Shown piece by piece: positions 17,606 to 25,961 of a stretch of DNA of 44,892 nt. The position numbers were made by a program, and so were the translations under genes. Positions within the stretch are counted from its first letter, which is position 1. Every line of letters begins with the position of its first letter. The notes under the pieces were generated by a model, which worked only from the letters and a program-made list of their open reading frames with translations, was not told the origin of the DNA and ran no database searches. Source of the DNA: an uncultured Bacteroidales bacterium (GTDB lineage Bacteria > Bacteroidota > Bacteroidia > Bacteroidales > FEN-979); assembly GCA_903845055.1 (NCBI GenBank), contig CAIMWF010000005.1:1-44892 (forward strand), in the 5' to 3' direction.

Positions 17606-18052
17606 ATGTTTTACTCCCTCGCCAAAAAAAATGTTAGGGTACTCCTGATTATCGGGGTATTATTCATGACGGCTGCCTCATGTAAGAAAGAGACCCAGGC
17701 TCCTGAAATTCCCTATATTTATGTGAATTTCAACCTGAACCCCAATGGAACCCAGTACATTCACCTCAATGTGGTGAACGGGTGGGAAACGGTGACCGGT
17801 GGTTACAATGGCATCCTGATCTTCAGAAAATCACTGAATGAGTTCATGGCTTTTGAACGGGCTTGCCCCTACGACCCCCTTGTCAAAGGGGCCCAGGTGG
17901 TGGTGGATAAGTCGGGGATCACCTGTACCTGCCCCATCTGCGGTTCAAAGTACATCCTGATGGACGGAACCCCGTACGACGGTCCCTCGCGCTACACGCT
18001 GAAACAGTACACCACCACTTACGACGGGGCGATCCTGTATATTACCAATTAG
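17606..18052 (+). CDS. Rieske-like lipoprotein with non-canonical cluster ligands
   Basis: The 148-residue product has a signal with lipobox (FMTAASC, Cys26), so it should be a membrane-anchored lipoprotein. The remainder has the shape of a Rieske [2Fe-2S] domain: a first cluster loop ACPYDP (C87) and a second CPICGSKYILMDGTPYDGPSR (C109, C112), including the typical CGS and G-x-P-x-x-GPSR tail. A canonical Rieske has C-x-H and C-x-x-H; here both histidines are replaced (Tyr89/Asp90 and Cys112), and an extra Cys107 precedes the second loop. The cluster, if any, would be bound differently, for instance by three or four cysteines. It sits alone, convergent with ahcY, with a hairpin element after its stop. 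Redox role is inference. Confidence 0.7.
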   Translation: MFYSLAKKNVRVLLIIGVLFMTAASCKKETQAPEIPYIYVNFNLNPNGTQYIHLNVVNGWETVTGGYNGILIFRKSLNEFMAFERACPYDPLVKGAQVVVDKSGITCTCPICGSKYILMDGTPYDGPSRYTLKQYTTTYDGAILYITN

Positions 18053-18053
18053 G

Positions 18054-18166
18054 GATTTACGATTTACGATTTACGATTTACGATTTGGAAAAACTCAAAA
18101 AGGCACCGTTAACTATACGGTGCAGCCCTGCCATCAATTTAAATCGTCATTTGTAAATCGTAAATT
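18054..18166. repeat. Inverted heptamer element (left arm GATTTAC x4) between convergent genes
   Basis: The left arm is four perfect GATTTAC heptamers (18054-18081) followed by GATTTGG. The right arm (18141-18166) carries their reverse complement with variants, including CGTCATT and GTAAATCGTAAAT. The centre holds a perfect hairpin. The whole 113-bp unit fills the gap between the Rieske-like gene and ahcY. A similar element occurs at 36531-36644. Confidence 0.75.
18103..18123. terminator. Perfect hairpin between convergent genes
   Basis: GCACCGT (18103-18109), loop TAACTAT, ACGGTGC (18117-18123). It lies between two converging genes and could end transcription in both directions, although neither side has a long T run. 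Confidence 0.5.
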
Positions 18167-19588
18167 TTAATACCTGTAATGTTCCGGCTTATAGGGGCCG
18201 TTTATATCAACATTCAGGTATTCCGCCTGCTCCGGGGTAAGTTTCGTGAGTTTAACGCCGATCTGCTCGAGGTGCAGACGGGCAACCTCTTCGTCCAGCT
18301 TTTTCGAAAGGCGGTAAACATCCACTTCGTAATTGTTTTTCCAGAGGTCAAGCTGGGCGAGGGTCTGGTTGGTAAAGGAGTTTGACATCACGAACGAAGG
18401 ATGACCTGTGGCACACCCAAGGTTCACGAGCCTGCCTTCGGCCAGGAGGTAGATCGCCTTGCCATCGGGGTAGATGTATTTGTCAACCTGCGGCTTGATG
18501 TTGACATGCCTTATGCCCGGCCAGTGAACCAGCTGGTCAACCTGGATCTCATTGTCAAAATGGCCGATGTTGCACACGATCGACTCGTCTTTCATCTTCG
18601 ACAGGTGTTCGGCGGTGATCACATCCTTGTTGCCGGTAGTGGTAACATAAATGTTGCCCTCTTTCAGCACATCGTCGATCAGGCTGACTTCAAATCCCTC
18701 CATGGCTGCCTGGAGCGCGCAGATGGGATCGATCTCGGTCACGATGACGCGTGCACCGTACGAACGCATGGAATGGGCGCAACCCTTTCCCACGTCGCCG
18801 TAGCCAAGCACCACGACAACCTTGCCGGCTATCATGACGTCCGTGGCACGTTTGATCCCGTCGGCCAGCGATTCGCGGCAACCGTAAAGATTGTCGAATT
18901 TCGACTTGGTCACCGAGTCGTTCACGTTGATTGCCGGAACGAGCAGGGCGCCGCGTTCTTTCATCTGGTAGAGCCTGTGAACACCCGTGGTGGTCTCTTC
19001 GGAAACACCCTTCCAGTGTTCAACAGTGCGGTGCCACCGGGTTTTATCTTCAATATAGATCTCCCGGAGTTGTTTCATGAAGGCCTTTTCGTCGGCATTG
19101 TCAACATGCGCCTTAAGCAGTTCCGGATTTTTTTCAACCTCAAAACCTTTGTGGATCATCATCGTGGCATCCCCCCCGTCATCGACGATGAGGTTGGGTC
19201 CGTTGCCTCCCGGGAAACTCAGCGCCATGTGGGTGCACCACCAGTATTCATCGAGAGATTCTCCTTTCCAGGCAAACACCGGGATTCCCGCCGCTGCAAT
19301 CGCTGCAGCCGCATGATCCTGGGTCGAAAATATGTTACAACTGGCCCAGCGGACATCCGCGCCCAGGGCGATCAGGGTTTCGATCAGCACGGCGGTCTGG
19401 ATGGTCATGTGCAGCGAGCCGCTGATGCGGGCACCCTGAAGGGGTTTCTCCACGGAATATTTTTTACGGACTGCCATCAGGCCGGGCATCTCTTTCTCGG
19501 CAATCTCTATCTCCTTGCGTCCCCATTCGGCCAGGGACATATTGGCTACCTTATATTTCAAACTTGTTGATGAAGCGACGTTATCCAT
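18167..19588 (-). CDS. ahcY: Adenosylhomocysteinase
   Basis: AhcY (SahH) splits S-adenosylhomocysteine into adenosine and homocysteine, using tightly bound NAD. The 473-residue protein has the family pattern throughout: [38 protein letters not shown], the NAD-binding [10 protein letters not shown], and the C-terminal [10 protein letters not shown]. Length is in the usual range for the long bacterial form. It has its own promoter with exact 19-bp spacing (19618-19648), overlapping the divergent promoter of the phosphopantetheinyl transferase. MetH and MetF lie just beyond, so homocysteine made here can be remethylated by neighbouring gene products. Identification is secure. Confidence 0.97.
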   Translation of the reverse strand: MDNVASSTSLKYKVANMSLAEWGRKEIEIAEKEMPGLMAVRKKYSVEKPLQGARISGSLHMTIQTAVLIETLIALGADVRWASCNIFSTQDHAAAAIAAAGIPVFAWKGESLDEYWWCTHMALSFPGGNGPNLIVDDGGDATMMIHKGFEVEKNPELLKAHVDNADEKAFMKQLREIYIEDKTRWHRTVEHWKGVSEETTTGVHRLYQMKERGALLVPAINVNDSVTKSKFDNLYGCRESLADGIKRATDVMIAGKVVVVLGYGDVGKGCAHSMRSYGARVIVTEIDPICALQAAMEGFEVSLIDDVLKEGNIYVTTTGNKDVITAEHLSKMKDESIVCNIGHFDNEIQVDQLVHWPGIRHVNIKPQVDKYIYPDGKAIYLLAEGRLVNLGCATGHPSFVMSNSFTNQTLAQLDLWKNNYEVDVYRLSKKLDEEVARLHLEQIGVKLTKLTPEQAEYLNVDINGPYKPEHYRY

Positions 19589-19617
19589 GGTTCAGATTGT
19601 TTAATTGAATCGGGCGG

Positions 19618-19648
19618 CAAAAGTACGGAAATTTCAAATATGAGCAAG
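19618..19648 (-). promoter_or_regulatory. Promoter of ahcY
   Basis: Minus strand: CTTG (19645-19648), 19 bases, TACTTTTG (19618-19625), a near-consensus Bacteroidota promoter. The transcript would start near 19611, leaving about 22 nt of leader, too short for a SAM or SAH riboswitch. Confidence 0.7.
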
Positions 19649-19659
19649 CAGGATTGTTG

Positions 19660-19667
19660 TATTTTTG
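19660..19667 (+). promoter_or_regulatory. -7 element for the phosphopantetheinyl transferase gene
   Basis: TATTTTTG matches TAnnTTTG. It lies 30 bases before the ATG at 19698, and an alternative upstream start at 19665 would sit inside it. It faces the ahcY promoter, with interleaved upstream regions. Confidence 0.5.
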
Positions 19668-19697
19668 CATTTTATCACCTCAAATACCACCTTAAAT

Positions 19698-20336
19698 ATG
19701 CCCTTTTTACGGGAAATCTCACCTTTCTGCGGAATCAGGGCAGGGATATGGCACATCACCGAGAGCGACGCGGAACTCCGTTCTATGGTCGGGCTCACCG
19801 CAGGGGAGGAACTGCGTTGCGATTCCTTCCTGAACGAACTCAGGAAAAAACAATGGCTGGCCTGCCGGGTCCTGATCCGGCACCTTCTGCCACGCGAAAC
19901 CTCCCCCGTTATTTACGATATCCATGGCAAACCATCCCTCGCCTCGGGCATCCACCATATTTCCTTTTCCCATGCCGGTGATTGTGCGGCTGCCGTTTGC
20001 TCGGCTGAATTCCCGGTAGGGATCGATATTGAGAAACTCAGGGACAGGGTCGAACGGGTCAAAGAAAGGTTCATGGTCCAGGCCGAACTGGATGCCCTGG
20101 ATAAGCGATGCCGGCTGGAACATCTTTACCTTCACTGGTGCGGCAAAGAGGCCCTTTATAAATTAAACGGTAAACCCGTACTCGATTTCAGAAATGACAT
20201 CTATATTCATCCATTTGATTACCTTTGCAATACGAACAACCAGTGCAACGCAACCATGACCATTGACGGAAAGACGCACGACCATGTGCTGCACAGCCTT
20301 AAAATGGAGGATTACATGGTCGTTGTGGCTCACTGA
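19698..20336 (+). CDS. 4'-phosphopantetheinyl transferase (Sfp type)
   Basis: This enzyme moves phosphopantetheine from coenzyme A to a carrier-protein serine. The 212-residue protein has the Sfp-type motifs HISFSHAGDCAAAVCS, the Mg-binding GIDIEKL and the catalytic helix WCGKEALYKLNGK. A longer frame starts at 19665, but that codon overlaps a promoter element, so the ATG at 19698 (MPFLREISPF) is chosen. No polyketide or non-ribosomal synthetase is in this window, so it more likely serves fatty-acid acyl carrier protein or a distant pathway. It is followed by a 48-bp octamer array and then metH on the same strand; co-transcription is possible. Confidence 0.9.
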   Translation: MPFLREISPFCGIRAGIWHITESDAELRSMVGLTAGEELRCDSFLNELRKKQWLACRVLIRHLLPRETSPVIYDIHGKPSLASGIHHISFSHAGDCAAAVCSAEFPVGIDIEKLRDRVERVKERFMVQAELDALDKRCRLEHLYLHWCGKEALYKLNGKPVLDFRNDIYIHPFDYLCNTNNQCNATMTIDGKTHDHVLHSLKMEDYMVVVAH

Positions 20337-20340
20337 AAAC

Positions 20341-20388
20341 GAATGCAGAAATGCAGAAATGCAGGAATGCAGCAATGCAGCAATGCAG
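20341..20388. repeat. Octamer tandem array (NAATGCAG x6) upstream of metH
   Basis: Six contiguous 8-bp units, GAATGCAG, AAATGCAG twice, GAATGCAG, CAATGCAG twice, varying only at the first base. A degenerate seventh copy follows. It fills much of the gap between the phosphopantetheinyl transferase stop and metH. Confidence 0.85.
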
Positions 20389-20431
20389 GTAATGCATGAA
20401 AAACAGAATGCGGTGATTTTTTAATTTATTG

Positions 20432-23400
20432 ATGCGTAGAAACATGCCTGACAATATATACAATGCGATCAAATCAAGGGTCCTTGTGCTCGACGGGGCC
20501 ATGGGGACCATGGTGCAGCGGTACAAACTGGATGAAACCGCTTTCAGGGGCGACCGTTTCAAGGACTTCAGCTATAACCTGAAAGGCAACAACGACCTCC
20601 TGGTGCTGACACAACCCCGGGTGATCAGGGAAATCCATACCGCATACCTTGAGGCGGGCGCCGATATCATCGAAACCGACACCTTCAACGCCAACAGGAT
20701 ATCCCTCTCCGATTATCACCTGGAGGAACTGGCCTATGAATTGAACCTGGCCGCGGCAAAACTTGCCCGGGAGACCGCCGATGTATTTTCAGCAATGCCG
20801 GGAGGCAAACCCCGGTGGGTTGCCGGGTCTATCGGCCCTACCAGCAAGACGGCATCCATGTCGCCCGACGTGCAGAACCCTGCCTACCGGGCGGTGAGCT
20901 TCGACGACCTTTATTCTGCATACCGCGACCAGGCAAGAGGCCTCCTCGATGGTGGTGCCGACCTGCTGATGGTGGAGACCATCTTCGACACCCTCAATGC
21001 AAAAGCGGCCCTCATCGCGGTTTTTGATGAGATCGCCGACCGGAGGCAAACCGTTCCCGGTTACAGCATCCCGGTCATCGCAAGCGTGACCATCTCCGAC
21101 AACAGCGGCCGTACCCTGTCGGGGCAGACACTCGAAGCTTTTCTTTTCTCGGTTATTCATTTCGACCTCTTCGCCATCGGGCTGAACTGTTCACTGGGGG
21201 CGGCAGAACTGCGTCCCTACCTCGAAGAACTCTCCGAAAAAGCCCCGTTCCACGTAATTTCATACCCGAACGCGGGACTTCCGAACCAGTTCGGCGAGTA
21301 TGACCAGTCGCCCGGGGAGATGGCCGGATACATCGGCGATTTCCTCGACAACAGGTTTGTCAACATGGTGGGAGGATGCTGCGGCACCACCCCTGAACAC
21401 ATCAGGAGGTTCGTTGAACTTGCAGCCGGCGCAAAGGTTCGTAACGTCCCCGAACGGAGCCACGAACTGAAACTGAGCGGGCTCGAACCCCTTACCATTT
21501 TCAAGGGAAGCAATTTTATCAACATCGGCGAACGGACCAATGTCAGCGGATCGCGAAAATTCGCCCGGCTCATCAGGGAGGAAAAATACGAGGAGGCCCT
21601 TTCCGTTGCAAGGCAACAGGTGGAAAGCGGCGCCCAGGTGATCGATATCAGCATGGACGAGGCGATGCTCGACGCCGAAAAAGCCATGGTGACCTTCCTG
21701 AACATGGTCGCCTCCGATCCTGATGTGGCCCGGGTACCTGTGATGATCGATTCCTCCAAATTCTCGGTCATCCACGCCGGGCTGAAATGCCTCCAGGGCA
21801 AACCGATCGTAAACTCCATCAGCCTGAAAGAGGGTGAGGATGCTTTTCGCGCGCATGCGGTCCTGCTCCGTAAATTCGGGGCGGCCACCGTCATCATGGC
21901 ATTTGACGAAGAGGGACAGGCGACAACACTCGACCGGAGAATCCTCATTGCCCGGCGCGCCTATGAGATCCTTACCGTGGAGCTGGATTTCCCCCCCGAG
22001 GATATCATTTTCGACCCGAACATCCTTACCGTCGCCACCGGCATCGAAGAGCACAACAATTATGCGGTTGAATTCCTTCATGCCGTTAAATGGATCAAGG
22101 AAAACCTGCCATATTCCAGTGTCAGCGGGGGAATCAGCAACCTCTCCTTTTCATTCAGGGGAAACGACCCGCTGCGTGAAGCCATGCACTCGGCATTTCT
22201 GTTCCATGCCATCAGGGCCGGGCTCGACATGGGGATCGTCAATGCGGGGGCGCTCCCGGTCTACGACGAGATCCCGAAAATGCTGCTGAAACTGGTTGAG
22301 GATGTGATCCTCAACCGCAGGAAGGACGGAACCGAAAGGCTGCTGGCCTATGCCAACCAAGTGACCGCCTCCGGCAGGAAAGAGGAAACCGGTGCCGAAT
22401 GGCGGACACTACCCGCCATCGAACGGTTAAGGTACTCGCTCGTAAGGGGAAATGCCGAGTTCATCGACCAGGATGTCGACGAGGTGATGCCGCTCTTTGA
22501 TACCGCACTGAAAATCATTGAAGGCCCGCTGATGGACGGCATGAACCAGGTGGGCGACCTGTTCGGGAGCGGCAAGATGTTCCTTCCCCAGGTGGTAAAA
22601 AGCGCCCGCGTGATGAAAAAGGCCGTGGCCCGGCTTACCCCACGCCTGGAAGCGGAAAAGGCAGCCATGGAGGGCCCTCCCCGGAACAATGGCAAAGTTT
22701 TGCTGGCCACCGTCAAAGGCGATGTTCACGACATCGGGAAAAATATCGTCGGGGTGGTGCTTGCGTGCAACAATTATGAGGTGATCGATCTCGGGGTCAT
22801 GATCCCCGCCGACCGGATCCTGGCAGTTGCAAGGGAGCTAAACGTTGATGTGATTGGCCTCAGCGGACTGATCACCCCATCGCTCGAGGAGATGGTCCAT
22901 GTGGCAAAGGAGATGGAACGCACGAAATTCACCCTGCCGCTCATCATCGGCGGGGCCACCACCTCCGAAATTCATACCGCCGTAAAGATTGAACCATTCT
23001 ATTCACAGCCAGTCATCCATGTCAAGGATGCCTCCAAGGCGGTTGGCGTGGTGTCGAACCTGCTTTCTGCGGAGATCAGGCCCGATTATACGGCTTCGGT
23101 AAAGAAGAAATACGAAGAGATCAGGAACACCTATGATAAAAAGGCGGATCACACCTATGTTTCACTTTCCGAGGCCCGCAGGAACAAACTGAAATTCGAC
23201 TGGGACCAATATAAGATACCGGTCCCGCAGTTTACCGGGGCCAAACTGTTCAATGATTTCCCGCTTGCCGAAATCCGTGAATACATCGACTGGACCTTTT
23301 TCTTCCATGCCTGGAAGATGAACGGGAAATACCCGGCCATCCTTACCGACCCCGTCAAGGGGACCGAGGCCCGGAAACTTTTCGACGATGCCACGAGGAT

Positions 23401-24130
23401 GCTCGACGAAATTGTTGGGAAGAACATGCTGATCGCACGGGGCGTCGTCGGGTTCTACCCCTGCAACTCCATCGGTGACGATGTGGAGGTGTATGCCGAC
23501 GAAACCTGTTCAAAGGTGATCACGACCATCAGGTTCCTGCGCAACCAGCAGCAGAAGGAGACCGGCCAGCCCAACCTCAGCCTGGCCGATTTCATCGCCC
23601 CCAGGTCCTCCGGGAAGATCGACTATATCGGTGGATTCGCCGTTACAGCCGGGCTGGGTGCCGACGAGTGGGCCTCGAGGTACGAACAGGAACTCGACGA
23701 TTACAACGCCATCCTGATCAAGATCCTTGCCGACCGGCTCGCCGAGGCCTTTGCCGAACTGCTCCATCACAGGGTGCGGAAAGATTTCTGGGGATACGCC
23801 AGGGACGAAAATCTGGATATTTATTCCATGATCCGTGAAGAATACCAGGGGATCAGGCCCGCCCCGGGTTATCCCGCCTGCCCCGAGCATTCGGAAAAAC
23901 GCACCCTTTTCGACCTGCTTGACGCGGAAAAACTGGCTGACATCAGGCTGACCGAAAATTATGCCATGTATCCCGGGGCATCGGTAAGCGGTTATTACTT
24001 CTCTCACCCGCTTTCGCAGTATTTTAACCTGGGGCGCATCAGTAAAGATCAGCTGACCGATTATGCAACGAGAAAAAGTTTTAGCTTTGAACACGCAGAA
24101 AAGTTGCTCAATACGAACCTGAATTTTTAA
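20432..24130 (+). CDS. metH: Cobalamin-dependent methionine synthase
   Basis: MetH transfers a methyl group from methyltetrahydrofolate to homocysteine through cobalamin. All modules are present in 1,232 residues: homocysteine domain ([11 protein letters not shown]; zinc cysteines in GLNCSLGA and [10 protein letters not shown]), pterin domain ([15 protein letters not shown]), cobalamin cap and Rossmann domain ([12 protein letters not shown], with the cobalt-ligating His), and the C-terminal AdoMet activation domain ([15 protein letters not shown]). The ATG at 20432 is used; a second ATG at 20444 (MPDNIYNA) is equally plausible. A 48-bp octamer array and about 40 bp of AT-rich DNA precede it; I see no cobalamin riboswitch. 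metF follows after 71 bp, giving the methyl-donor supply. Confidence 0.97.
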   Translation: MRRNMPDNIYNAIKSRVLVLDGAMGTMVQRYKLDETAFRGDRFKDFSYNLKGNNDLLVLTQPRVIREIHTAYLEAGADIIETDTFNANRISLSDYHLEELAYELNLAAAKLARETADVFSAMPGGKPRWVAGSIGPTSKTASMSPDVQNPAYRAVSFDDLYSAYRDQARGLLDGGADLLMVETIFDTLNAKAALIAVFDEIADRRQTVPGYSIPVIASVTISDNSGRTLSGQTLEAFLFSVIHFDLFAIGLNCSLGAAELRPYLEELSEKAPFHVISYPNAGLPNQFGEYDQSPGEMAGYIGDFLDNRFVNMVGGCCGTTPEHIRRFVELAAGAKVRNVPERSHELKLSGLEPLTIFKGSNFINIGERTNVSGSRKFARLIREEKYEEALSVARQQVESGAQVIDISMDEAMLDAEKAMVTFLNMVASDPDVARVPVMIDSSKFSVIHAGLKCLQGKPIVNSISLKEGEDAFRAHAVLLRKFGAATVIMAFDEEGQATTLDRRILIARRAYEILTVELDFPPEDIIFDPNILTVATGIEEHNNYAVEFLHAVKWIKENLPYSSVSGGISNLSFSFRGNDPLREAMHSAFLFHAIRAGLDMGIVNAGALPVYDEIPKMLLKLVEDVILNRRKDGTERLLAYANQVTASGRKEETGAEWRTLPAIERLRYSLVRGNAEFIDQDVDEVMPLFDTALKIIEGPLMDGMNQVGDLFGSGKMFLPQVVKSARVMKKAVARLTPRLEAEKAAMEGPPRNNGKVLLATVKGDVHDIGKNIVGVVLACNNYEVIDLGVMIPADRILAVARELNVDVIGLSGLITPSLEEMVHVAKEMERTKFTLPLIIGGATTSEIHTAVKIEPFYSQPVIHVKDASKAVGVVSNLLSAEIRPDYTASVKKKYEEIRNTYDKKADHTYVSLSEARRNKLKFDWDQYKIPVPQFTGAKLFNDFPLAEIREYIDWTFFFHAWKMNGKYPAILTDPVKGTEARKLFDDATRMLDEIVGKNMLIARGVVGFYPCNSIGDDVEVYADETCSKVITTIRFLRNQQQKETGQPNLSLADFIAPRSSGKIDYIGGFAVTAGLGADEWASRYEQELDDYNAILIKILADRLAEAFAELLHHRVRKDFWGYARDENLDIYSMIREEYQGIRPAPGYPACPEHSEKRTLFDLLDAEKLADIRLTENYAMYPGASVSGYYFSHPLSQYFNLGRISKDQLTDYATRKSFSFEHAEKLLNTNLNF

Positions 24131-24147
24131 CCCCGCAACCCTCTCCG

Positions 24148-24164
24148 CCTCTCATCCTGAGAGG
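24148..24164 (+). other. Hairpin in the metH-metF gap
   Basis: CCTCTCA, loop TCC, TGAGAGG forms a perfect 7-bp stem inside a pyrimidine-then-G-rich stretch (24131-24182). There is no T run, so a plain intrinsic terminator is unlikely; an attenuator, processing site or dispersed repeat are options. Confidence 0.5.
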
Positions 24165-24201
24165 AGTCCGGGGGGGTGAGGTTTAAACACATGATTGCTA
24201 A

Positions 24202-25158
24202 ATGAAAGTAATAGACCTGATCAATAAATCCGAAAAAACACTTTTTTCATTCGAATTGCTTCCCCCGCTCAGGGGGCACAACATCAACAGCATCTATCGC
24301 ACCATCGACCCGCTGATGGATTTCAACCCCTCCTTCATCAATGTCACTTACCACCAGGAGGAGGTCGTCTACAAAAAACGTGAAAACGGCCTGCTGGAGA
24401 AAAAAACAATCCGGAAAAGACCGGGGACGGTGGCCATCTCTGCCGCTATCAAATACAAATACCCCTCGGTCGAAGTGGTGCCGCACATTATCTGCGGGGG
24501 GTTCACCAAGGAGGAGACGGAATACGCCCTCATCGATTTCCATTACCTGGGCATCGACAACATCCTCGCCCTGCGCGGCGACGCACCGAAAAACCAGCGG
24601 ACTTTCACTCCCGAAAAAAACGGTCATGCCTATGCCAACACGCTGGTGGCCCAGATCACCGACATGAACAAGGGAAAATACCTCGACGACGAGTTGCTCA
24701 ACACCTTCAGCACCACCTTTTGTGTCGGTGTTGCCGGTTACCCCGAAAAGCATATCGAATCGCCGAACATGGCCTATGACATGCAGTTCCTCAAGGCAAA
24801 AATCGATGCCGGGGCCGAATATATCATCACCCAGATGTTTTTTGACAACCGGAAATATTTTGATTTCGTCGAACGATGCCACAAGGCCGGGATCACCGTC
24901 CCGATCATCCCGGGGCTGAAGTCCATCTGTACGGCGAAGGAGATCAACGTCCTGCCGCAGGTCTTCAATATCGACATCCCGGATGAACTCGTTGACACGG
25001 TTGTGAAATACGATAACAACGAGGATGTATTCAAGGCCGGGATAGAATGGAGCATCAAACAGTCGCAGGAACTGATCCGCTTCGGTGTACCCGTTCTTCA
25101 CTACTTTTCAGTCGGAATATCAGAAAATATCCGTCAGATCGCCAAGGCGGTTTTTTAA
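24202..25158 (+). CDS. metF: Methylenetetrahydrofolate reductase
   Basis: MetF reduces 5,10-methylene- to 5-methyltetrahydrofolate with an FAD cofactor, supplying the methyl donor for MetH. The 318-residue TIM-barrel protein has the start LFSFELLPPLRG (catalytic glutamate), FINVTYHQEE, PHIICGGFTKEE, GIDNILALRGDAPKN (FAD-binding LRGD) and AEYIITQMFFDNRKYF. Length is normal. It lies directly downstream of metH and 9 bp upstream of the GGGP synthase gene, indicating at least metF and that gene share a transcript. No NAD(P)H-binding C-terminal extension is present, as usual for bacterial MetF. Confidence 0.96.
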   Translation: MKVIDLINKSEKTLFSFELLPPLRGHNINSIYRTIDPLMDFNPSFINVTYHQEEVVYKKRENGLLEKKTIRKRPGTVAISAAIKYKYPSVEVVPHIICGGFTKEETEYALIDFHYLGIDNILALRGDAPKNQRTFTPEKNGHAYANTLVAQITDMNKGKYLDDELLNTFSTTFCVGVAGYPEKHIESPNMAYDMQFLKAKIDAGAEYIITQMFFDNRKYFDFVERCHKAGITVPIIPGLKSICTAKEINVLPQVFNIDIPDELVDTVVKYDNNEDVFKAGIEWSIKQSQELIRFGVPVLHYFSVGISENIRQIAKAVF

Positions 25159-25167
25159 GCAACCTTT

Positions 25168-25902
25168 ATGAAAATATATCAAACACTGCTGGAAGATTGT
25201 TCCGCAGGAAAAAAGAAATTTGCCGTCCTTATCGACCCTGACAACTATTCGATACAGGCGCTGGATAACGTGGTTAAACATTCGGTGGAGGCCGGCGTTG
25301 ATTACTTTTTCCTGGGGGGCAGTCTCCTTGTCACCGATCATCATGCCCGCATCATCTCCTTTATCAGGGAACATTCCGCCATCCCGGTCACCCTTTTCCC
25401 GGGCAACAACCTTCAGCTCAACAACCAGGCCGACGGGATCCTGCTCCTCTCACTGATCTCCGGGAGGAACCCCGAGATGCTGATCGGTCACCACGTGATC
25501 TCGGCGCCGTTTCTCAGGGCAAGCAACCTGGAGATCATTTCGACCGGTTACATGCTCATCGAAAGCGGAACGGCGACCACCGCCAATTACATGAGCAATA
25601 CCATGCCGATCCCCTCTGGCAAGGATGAGATCGCGGTGTGCACCGCCATGGCCGGCGAAATGCTCGGGATGAAACTGATTTACATGGATGCCGGCAGCGG
25701 AGCGCGGAACCCCGTCCCGCCCTCCATGATCCGCCGGGTGAGGGATTCGATCGGCATTCCCCTGGTCATCGGCGGCGGGATCGTCGGGCCGGATCTTGCC
25801 CGCGCCGCTTTCGATGCCGGGGCCGACCTCATCGTGGTCGGCAATGCCATTGAACGCGATCCCGGCCTTATCCCCCTGATCGCCAAAACCCGGTTGACAT
25901 AA
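25168..25902 (+). CDS. Geranylgeranylglyceryl/heptaprenylglyceryl phosphate synthase family
   Basis: The family joins a polyprenyl diphosphate to sn-glycerol-1-phosphate, making an ether bond typical of archaeal lipids; bacterial members are known in Bacteroidota and Firmicutes (PcrB). This 244-residue TIM-barrel protein shows AVLIDPDN (Mg/phosphate site), DYFFLGGSLL, TLFPGNNLQLN, LIYMDAGSGARNPV and the phosphate loop VIGGGIVGPD. The layout matches the longer bacterial/archaeal group rather than short PcrB. It follows metF by 9 bp. Whether the cell makes G1P (needing a G1P dehydrogenase) is not shown here. A further ATG upstream is absent, so the start is clear. Product chain length cannot be read from the sequence. 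Confidence 0.9.
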   Translation: MKIYQTLLEDCSAGKKKFAVLIDPDNYSIQALDNVVKHSVEAGVDYFFLGGSLLVTDHHARIISFIREHSAIPVTLFPGNNLQLNNQADGILLLSLISGRNPEMLIGHHVISAPFLRASNLEIISTGYMLIESGTATTANYMSNTMPIPSGKDEIAVCTAMAGEMLGMKLIYMDAGSGARNPVPPSMIRRVRDSIGIPLVIGGGIVGPDLARAAFDAGADLIVVGNAIERDPGLIPLIAKTRLT

Positions 25903-25926
25903 AACCCTGACCGTTAACAAGTCCCC

Positions 25927-25954
25927 GTAATTTTTAATTTGTAATTTTTAATTT
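25927..25954. repeat. 14-bp direct repeat built of two heptamers, upstream of DPP IV
   Basis: GTAATTTTTAATTT occurs twice in tandem, equivalent to GTAATTT-TTAATTT-GTAATTT-TTAATTT with a 7-bp sub-period. It ends 7 bp before the ATG of the DPP IV gene, so it occupies the promoter/leader position. Confidence 0.75.
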
Positions 25955-25961
25955 TTGCCTC

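Noticed and set aside
18401-19570. 389-codon plus-strand frame
   Set aside because: It is the exact antisense shadow of ahcY, whose motifs are unmistakable; the plus-strand product has no recognisable domain.
20341-20388. CRISPR array
   Set aside because: Units are 8 bp and contiguous without spacers.
20337-20431. Cobalamin riboswitch before metH
   Set aside because: The gap is under 100 bp and mostly an octamer array; no B12-box or the large conserved fold is present.
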